Part shown: in pieces, positions 13,501-23,400 of the stretch
Numbering within the stretch: the stretch's first letter is position 1
Layout: every line of letters begins with the position of its first letter
From: Panopea generosa
Lineage: Eukaryota > Mollusca > Bivalvia > Adapedonta > Hiatellidae
Length of the DNA: 64,000 nucleotides
NCBI GenBank assembly: GCA_029582155.1
Contig: CM055908.1
Coordinates: forward strand, 21,057,406-21,121,405
Direction of reading: 5' to 3'
Position numbers and translations under genes: made by a program
Notes under the pieces: model-generated
Databases searched by the model: none
Seen by the model: the letters and a program-made list of their open reading frames with translations, nothing else
What the model was told of the DNA's origin: nothing

Positions 13501-16500
13501 AGTAGAATGAAATTTGTGATTTGTAAGAATCACTTTAGGGCTTTTCCAGAATTAAATGTATGGGGGGGTCGGACGGCACTTATTTTTTTTACCCACAGAG
13601 CATAAAATTTAATTGTGATATATACCACCATGCATAAAATTTTAATTAGATAAAATACCACCATGCACAAAATAAAAATAAAAAAAGAGGCTAAAATCCC
13701 CTTTCTAATGTTTTCTTATTATAACGCTTCCAAAATTAGTAGTCTGGACGGTTGCCTACTTTCTTTGAAGTACGCCGACGTTACACTTTTGATCTAATGC
13801 CGATATTACGTCACAAATTATCTCAGGTCGAGAATTAAATAAAGGGGCACTACAGATAACAAACGAGAAAAAAAACACAACATATTAATAATTAAAGGTT
13901 AGTGTTTGTATGTAACTAGTTGTCTTCTAAAATGTTTATTTTCAGTATACTAATTTCTTAAAAAAGAATTACTATTAAATTGATACGATCCGTAAAGAGA
14001 GTTATGCTACACATGCCTAAATTTATGCACAGAATGAACACGCTGTCCCTTTCATTAACGCCTTGTGCCAATGTCCGATGACGTCACTCTGACAGTGAAA
14101 CAAACATTATTAAGACACATGTTATTTACTCCCTACTATCGATAAAGGTTTAATCTAATTTGACCTCATTTCGCACACCCGATGGCAAACAATCCGGTTA
14201 TGGATGCTCAAAGACAATTTCACAGTCCAATTTATGTTTTTGTACGACCGTTAAGAAATATCTACTTTTCGCCGTGATTTTTTCAGACACTGGGGTAAGA
14301 ATGAGGCGTATAGGGTGTGGGATGACATATCTGAGAATGTGGATTTTATTTTCACTGCTAACGCAATGTCCTAATTTAGATTTTTTGTCACAATAGACTT
14401 TGCATTTCTTGGTGTTTCTTTTTGTGCCGAATAAATTAGTGTCAAACAGTGCGGATATGCATATAATTATAGCAATGCTGCCGTAGAGTTGAATCGTAAG
14501 TTTTGCGGAATTTAATAATATACACGTCTGTATATTCATATCCGTGTTGGAGTATTTGGTAACATATCCGATACGTCAAATATTGATATATAGTTCGTAA
14601 AATTTACTTGAGGAGATAATTTTGTGACACAGCATTTCGGCATCAATTTAATAAAGTAGACGTGGTTACGGCCTGCTACGAGTGTATTCCGCCATCTGAC
14701 TAGCTCGTACATTTCCGTGTAAATAATTTATTCACGACCAAGAGTATGTTTCTTGTCACTTTTCGGGAAGTCCGAAGGTAGATAATTATACTTTGTTTCA
14801 AACAAACAAATTAAATCATATGTTGTTGTCGGGTGATGTAATTACATTATAGCGGTCTTAACAAAAAAAGATCAATCAGTTTGAGATGAAAAAGTTAATT
14901 GAAGACAATCCCTAACATAAACAACACCAGTGTATCGAGTGTCCAACTGTGTAGTCGCGTAAAACGTTCACTTGGTCATGATGTCTGGAGGTTGTGTATT
15001 ACAATCGTTACAACACGCGTGTCAGTGGCAAACATAAAGGTCAAATCAAGGTAAATTTAAAAGACCTGCAGTTTCTGCTGCGATAAAGATAAGACGCTCG
15101 CCGAAATCTAGAAGCTGCGGGATGTTGACTCAGTGCGGTACATGGGGAAGGACAATTTTATGTTTTTGTATACGACGGGAGAAAAAATCTGGGGAGAAAA
15201 TGTATAAAATTTTGAGAAGAAAAACGGTGTTGAAGAAAAAATTCGGTTCAGAGACGAAAAAAACGGCAAGGCATAAAATTTTAATAAGCTTTTACCCCAC
15301 AAGGCATCATTTTTTTTTATGAAAACACCCACCAGGCATAAAATTTTAATTATACTGCCGTCCGACCCCCCCATACATTTAATTCTGGAAAAGCCCTTTA
15401 ATAGCAAATATAATAGACGATTTTTATTTACAATTATTTTGTACAAACATGTATATAGTTTATGGAAACAGGTGACAGCAGTTTTTATTCAGAAAAATAA
15501 GTTTCTATTTAATAAGAAAAGGACTGATTGAATAGTTTGATTTAGAATTTTTAGCTAAAAAACAATTCTGTTAGGGCATTGAACAGTAAAAACAGTTATA
15601 CATGTACATGTATGTTAAGATCTCTATTCTGTAATATTATTTGATCCAATATCATTAATTTGCAATAAAACTAGACCATCCTTAAAAAAAAATTTGTTTG
15701 CTGTGCTCCGACCCAGTATTTTTCATGTGGGTACGTAGGTAGTTATTTTATTATTTTTTTTGCCCAATTTTAATTTTGCAGTCATTTTAAAGAAAAATGG
15801 ACATAAATCATGAAAAAAAATTTAAACACTTTGGAAGTCAATAAAAAAGTTTGGGTAGCAGCGATTTTGAGTGGGTTGGTAGGAACACGTCAAACAATTT
15901 ACTTTTTAAGGATGGCCTGACATGTTTATTCACAGCATCACCATTAAGGTCATAGGTTTGAGCCAAGCTTAGACAAAACCTTCATGTGAGAAAGTTTGTC
16001 AGTTACATAATGAACAATGGTGGTTCTACACAGATTCATATTAATGAATCTGGCCTTCCCTGCCAATAAAACTGGTTGTCGCTTATACATGTAATTTATA
16101 ATTGATTGAATTGATTGAATATTTAGCATCATTTTCATGCCATTGAGGGCTAACAGATGATCAGTTAACCTGACCACTGTTTCCTAGGATCCTGGAAGGT
16201 TAACCAGTACTCGGGCACACCCCATCTCCGCAAGTAACTGATACCTTTCCCACTTAAATCATGGGTGACAGACGAATGATAATGAGACACAATGTCATAT
16301 ATTAATGTAATTTGTAAACAAACACACAAAACAAAATATGGTCTATGTGTAACTTGGCAACTTCAGGTCCAGTAGATCCAGATTTTGCAGGGATGCTATA
16401 CAAGGATTTGAAGAAAGCTGAGGAACCCCTTGTAATCTCGACTCACCTGCATCTCTTGTACCTGGTAACTCCGTATGACACAGCAAAAGATGTGACACCA

Positions 16501-19500
16501 TCTTGGTTTACATATTTCAACCAGGTAACTTTCTGCACTGTTTTCCACTCTGGCAGTTAATATATAAACACAATTCACCCATTGCTGATACATGGTGAAT
16601 TAATGCTTTCAATATTAGAAGTGTCCAAAGGCGTCTTTATGAAGTAAAGGGCTATGTGAAAAAGTTCATGAGTTACTAGAATAAAGATTTTACACAGATT
16701 CATGTCTATGTATCTCAGGTCTTCATCCAATCATAAAACTATATAACCTGTAAAGTGTTGAAAAAGCTGGTTTTCACATGACTCACTGATTATTATCTGA
16801 CAAACTGGGCTGCATTTCACATAATAACTTACGATAAAAACCGACATAAGTCAATTTGACAATTTCTACGTTGTTTGTTCAAATTTTGATCGACATTTAA
16901 AATGATTGTATTTTCAGAAAATATGTAACTTTTGGCATGATTTGAGCCAACTTGGCTTCATTTGGATGAAAATTAAACATATTATGAATAATTGTTGGTT
17001 TACGCTTAGGACGATTTTTGTCGCAATTCTTTTTGTGAAATGCACCCCTGATGTTTACATGTGTACATGCACAATCATGTACTGACATTGGTGCTTTCAG
17101 ACCGGGCGTCATGTAGGTACAGACGACCTGATTAAGCGGCACCATACAGCAATATGTTACTCTTAAGTTTCTGTGATATAAAGGGGTTTATCACATGGCA
17201 ATCTTAGTAACATACATAACATTGTACTCTATCTGGAGTTGATAAAATGACAATATACATAATTCATGTATACGTACAGTTACTACTGTTGTTTTTGTCA
17301 TAAGTAACATATACTAATTTAGGGCCATCCTTAAAAAATTTATTGTTTACCATGCTCCTACCTACTCACTCAAAATTACAGCTACCCAAACTTTTTTTAT
17401 GGATTTTAAAAGCATTTAATTTTTTTTTTTCATGACTCCATTTTTCTTTAAAATGACAATGCAAAACCAAAATTTGGCAAAAAAAAATTAGCTACCCACA
17501 CGAAAAATTACTTTAGGATAAATAAAAATTGTGAATTGCATGGTCCCCATGGCCTTGGGGGTGGGGTCAAAACAGTCAAATTTTTAATATATGAAGCACT
17601 GGGAAACAAATGGTGAGCATGATTATGGATGTATATGGGTCCTTTATAAAAATTGTGTATTGCATGTTCCTGGGTCTCATAGTTAAGCCCTGGGGATGGG
17701 GCCTAATTTACTAAATCTATATAAGAGAAAATGACAAAAAACGTCATTTTTGATGACTATATAGACTCATTTGAATGGGTTTTAGTGTGATTTGTTGTTG
17801 CTGACGGTTAATGCTTATGTTTTATTGACAAAAGTTGGAAAATAGATTCATATAGCTTTATGTCATCACGGATAATCAGGTGACCGTTAAGGCCTATGGG
17901 CCTCTTGTTTAAATAGTTCACTTATCAGCTTTCCTTCCTATTGTAGATGAACACCTTGACACCGTCTGAACTGAAAGTTGCCAGCCTTACAGGTGTGCCA
18001 GAGTCATATATTGCCAGGAGAGCATCCCAGCAGAAATCAAAACAGGTATTATATTATTAACAGTATAAACTATACAAAACTTGTTTGATATAAATGATTG
18101 TGGAGGCCCCTGATATTAATGACTGCGTAGACCCCTGATATTAATGACTGCATAGACCCCTGATATTAATGACTGCAGAGGCCCCTGATATTAATGATTG
18201 TGGAGGTCTGATATTAATGACTGCATAGACCCCTGATATTAATGACTGCAGAGGCCCCTGATATTAATGATTGTGGAGACCTCTGATATTAATGATTGTG
18301 GAGGCCCCTGATATTTATGACTACGGAGACCTCTGATATTAATGATTGTGGAAGCCCCTGATATTAATGACTATGGAGGCCCTTGATATAAATGAATGCG
18401 GAGACCTCTGATATTAATTATTGTGGAAGCCCCTGATATTAATGACTATGGAAACCCCTGATATATATGACTGCGGAGACCTCTGATATTAATTATTGTG
18501 GAAACCCCTGATATTGATGACTATGGAGACCCCTGATATAAATGACTGCGGAAACCCCTGATATTAATGATTGGGGAGGCCCCTGATATTAATGATTGCA
18601 GAGGCCCCTGATTTTAATGATTGTGGAAATCCCTGATATTAATGACTATGGAAACCCCTGATATAAATGACTGCGGAGACCCCTGATATTAATGACTATG
18701 GAGACCCCTGATATTAATGATTGTGGAAGCCCCTGATAATAATGACTACGGAGACCCCTGATATTAATGACTATGGAGACCCCTGATATTAATGATTGCG
18801 GAGGCCCCTGATTTTAATGACTATGGAGGCCCTTGATATAAATGAATGCGGATATGCCTGAAGGATGTCTGAAACATTGTAGTGAATCTTGGTTAACATA
18901 TGAAATTCTAGAAATTGACAAACAAAGGGACTGTTATATGTATAAATTCAAGAAAGATGAAAACATTTTTATAAACTGTAAAACTGTTGAAGCCACCGTA
19001 TGTACCGGTATGTCAAATAAATTGGAAGAAAACAGAACAAAGATAAAAAAAAAGTTGTGGCAACAAATGAAATGTCTTGAAAATTGTAGATAAAAACCAC
19101 TATAACCAAAGAAAATTACAAATAATTTTACTACACAATACTGGACTTGTGAAGGGAGTAGGCCTATGCCATTTCTATGTTTTATCAGTTGTAAACCTTT
19201 TTGTAGTGGGCAGGATCTATTTACTCGACTATGTTTTAAAGAGCACACGATTGCATGGACTATACACTATCAGAATGTCTAACCTAGGAAGAACCTGAAT
19301 GCATCTTTCAGAACTAACCCATCCAGACAGAGTTAGTCCATATTTATATATTACAGGGATCATTGTAAAAATAGCCTAGTTCTGGCAGTAAACGATTGTC
19401 TGAATTTCATTCTATGTCTACTCTGGGAATTAACTTCATTTGGTTACAGTTGCACCTCTGGCCAATTTTAGGGCGGAATGTTACATATTACACTGTTAAA

Positions 19501-20435
19501 CTGATGATAAAGTAGTGGATTATGTAGCTGGACTATTTGAATTGTGAAAAAACCTAGTCAAACTTATGTAAGTGGTCACCTCTTTTAAGCAGCCACTTGT
19601 CGTAAGTAGCCATTTTTGCTAGTTCCCTTTCAAAGCATATTACCCTTATAATCTGTCTTAAAAGGCAGATTATGCTCCATTCCTTCACTGGCTGCTTAAG
19701 ACAGGTTTGTCTGTATTACTTTATAGTGTAAACATTGGATTATGTCTGGAATTAGAAGTAAAAGAGGGGAGATTCATAATGATCAATAAACCATAGACAA
19801 TAAGAACGAATACCAAAGTTATTTACTCTGTCAGGATAGAATTAGTGTTAGTTGCTAGTCTTCCATGCATATAAGACATAATGTCATTCACTTGTTCCGC
19901 TGTCCGTTTCTGAAAGTGTCGACCAAGAAATGTTTCTACGTTTGATAAAAAAATATTTTAACGACTAAAATTGAAAATGAAAAAAGGCGAAATATTCTTT
20001 AGAGATCGCTTATCTGATATGGATGTCTGGAAATATGTACAGAAATATGTTTGTTTGTCTTAAACAGAAAGTAGACGAGTTTGTTGTCAGTCGGTTCTAT
20101 CTCACCCTGATGTTGTATGACCTGTGGAGACAGAAGTCAGTGTGGGAGGTAGCCGAGAAGTTCCAACAACCCCGTGGATTTGTTCAAAGTCTTCTCTCCA
20201 GCGCAGCTAGTTTTGCGTCGTGTGTAGCACACTTTTGTCAGGTAAGTCAATGTGCCTCAAAGTCATCTTCCAGAACACGAGGAATGAGAAACGTCAGTTT
20301 TTCACATTGTTATTCATAGTGGACATATATATCTTTTTATAAATTAACATCATTAAGGGTATTGTTTTAACTTTGCTTGTTGCATTTTTGTTCATACATG
20401 TATCTCTTGAATGTTCAACAAATGAAATTCTTTTC

Positions 20436-20467
<32 letters not shown>

Positions 20468-23400
20468 TGATCATGCACCTATTCTAGACCAACATGTCTT
20501 ACACAGCACCTTAAACTGTCCTATTAACTATTACATGTGAATGAGTCGATTAAAGTACCGGTAACAGCTTTATTTAGGCCATAATAAATTTATTGTTAGA
20601 TTATCATCCCTGCCCCCCCCATCAAAAAATAATAAAAAAAAAAACATAAAAAACTTTAAAAATGATAAAAAATAAAATCCTCCAGCCCTCCCCATTTTTA
20701 AGAAAAATTTGGATGATAATCTAGCAATTAATTTATAATGGCCTTATGCCTGCTTTATGATCCTGCATCTATTTACAGTTAAACTAAATTGCTACATCAT
20801 CATAACCTATTGTCATATCTGTGTATCACACTTTCTATATTAAGATGTGCCTAAAACTAAAGAAGACCATTCATTTGTGTGTTCATGACATATGAATGAT
20901 ACATTTTATATAGGTTCAACATACTAGATAGTCACAAATGTAAATACTACAATTGACAGTAATGTTTTGTGGTTATAGCATTACACAGGTTTACTGCCAT
21001 TTCATAAACTTGGCATTTACTTTTCAAAAGTCGAAATAAACCATTGTTCATTTATGATTTGATGTACCAATAGCTACCTCTGTATGATATGTTGATCTGT
21101 CAATGTTGGACTTAAAATGCAGCAATATTGTAGTGGATAGAGTGTTGGCTGCTCACGCCAGAGTTTGATTCCCAGCTTGACGTGTTTGACCTCTTCAAAA
21201 AAACACTCACTACTAATTTTATTGAGGAAGAGGTCTCAAGAGTTAACCCTTTACTTCATAAATATGCGTTTTCCTGCAACAATTACAGAAGGCCTTTGAA
21301 AACAGTGCAGGAAGAGTTCAGATTGCTCGTAACAAGCAATCTGAACACTTCCTGCACTGTTTTCCACTCTGTCAGTTACATGTTATATAAACATAATTCA
21401 CCCAATAATTCAAAAGCCTTCTATATAAGAGGTGTCCAAGGTGTCTATATTAGAGGTGTCCAATGGCGTCTATATTAGAGGTATCCAAGGCGTCTATATT
21501 AGAGGTGTCCAAAGACGTCTATATTAGAGGTATCCAAAGGTGTCTATATTAGAGGTGTCCAAAGGCGTCTATATGAAGTAAAGGGTTAAGGTCTGATCTT
21601 ACTTCACAACCTAGCTAAAACAATTTACCAGTTGTATCAACTAAAGTTGGACTCGACGGATACATCAACAGTGAAATATTATACAGTGTTATTCTCCTTC
21701 ATGGACACCTATCCGATAAATAACAACTATAGTAATGAGTTATGATGGTGTGTTTGTAGGAGATGGAGGAGTTCTGGGCATACCAGGACCTGATGGGTAA
21801 CTTTGTGAAGCGTCTGTCCTACTGTGTGTCTGCAGAACTCATACCCTTGATGGAGATACCGGGTGTAAAACTGGTGAGATATTTCTATACATGCATGTCT
21901 GCATAGTAACTATATTACATTGATGAATGTTATTGTAATAAGTTGGTCAGTTTGGCCAGTATGAAAGGCTGGTAACTAGAAAATGCTGGCTAGCAAAATT
22001 CCTCATCTCGGCCTATTAGGTAAAAGAACAAGGCCTGTCAATTTTCCTGTTTCTGTTTTAAGAAGATCACATAGGTCTATATTGCTGCCATTGAGACATT
22101 GAATTGTATAAGCTAATTTAACTTCTGTTGTTTGATTGTTTGAATATTATGCATCATTTTATGCCATCAATGGCATTTAGTCTAACAACTCTTTTCTGGG
22201 ATCCTGGATGGTTAACCAGTATTGAAGCATACCAGTCTCTGCAAGTAACTGATAACTTTTTTGAATCATATCAATCATCACGGCGACTGTGACTGGCCGG
22301 GGAATCAAACTTGCGACTCCTGGATTGATGTGATGATTTCAGAGCTAACAAGGTTAAAAGATCTCTGGCTCTAATGCTGTTCTTTCTGGTTATTTTCGTT
22401 ATTGTTCTCTTTCAACTGCTTGCATTTTCTTTTTAAGACATCTTTCCTAAAAACCTCTCAACCAATTTTAGTGATGGAATGTTCCATGTCAGGTATTAAA
22501 GATTTAAGCTTATTGTTGGTTTTGTAATAAATAGCTCATAAATAGGTTAAGGTCATTTTGGTCAGATATATTGAAATTTGTGCAGGCTGCCTATTTGAAA
22601 TACATGTTCCACCAAATGTCTCTACTGTTCCACCAAATGTCTCTACTGGTACTTGATGGCTTTGGCACAATTCAGTTGTGTTGTCCTAGAAGAGCTTTTG
22701 TCTAATACTCATGACATTAGATAATATGTACTTCATAATTTTTGTTACAGGGAAGAGCGAGACTTATGTACACAGCTGGGTATAAGACGTTAAGTTCTGT
22801 GGCAGGTGTTGACCCAGATGTCCTTGTAAAAGCTGTGCAGTATCTACCCAGGAAAGTTTCCAAACAGATTGTAGCCTCAGCTAAGGTGAAATTAACTTAA
22901 AATTTTTAGATTACGTTAAAATAGTCAAAATATGTGGCACTGTTTATTTTTTGGGGAACAAAAATGTAAATATTTTGTTGATTGTAAAGTAAGCTCTGAC
23001 AGCACTTATATTAACCACTCTTGACTCCACTTCCTCGGTAGAACCAGTTTTGAGTGTTGTTTGGCAGAGGCTAACTGATTGAGCAGGGGATCAAAGCCAC
23101 TGGACAAACCCACCCATTTTGTAATAGTGTTTTATTTTTCTGAGTGTTTCAATGTATTTTTTTTTCTTTAATAAATTCATTCATTCTTGATTTTGACCAA
23201 TATTGTATCATTCAGATATATATATAAATTTAACTGTCTTAGAAAATATTTATTGGTAAATATATATTACACAAACAGAAACTATGAATAAGATTAACTA
23301 ATGGCACTTTTGATTTCTTTATTTTGTTGCCTCTAAAGGAGACTTAAGGGATAAACCTCCTCCCCTACCTCCCCTCCCCCAACACACACACACAATTTTT

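Noticed and set aside
14198-14539. 113-codon minus-strand frame inside the 1.86-kb transposon as a transposase
   Set aside because: No DDE-type or zinc-finger motif visible; the length and composition fit chance.
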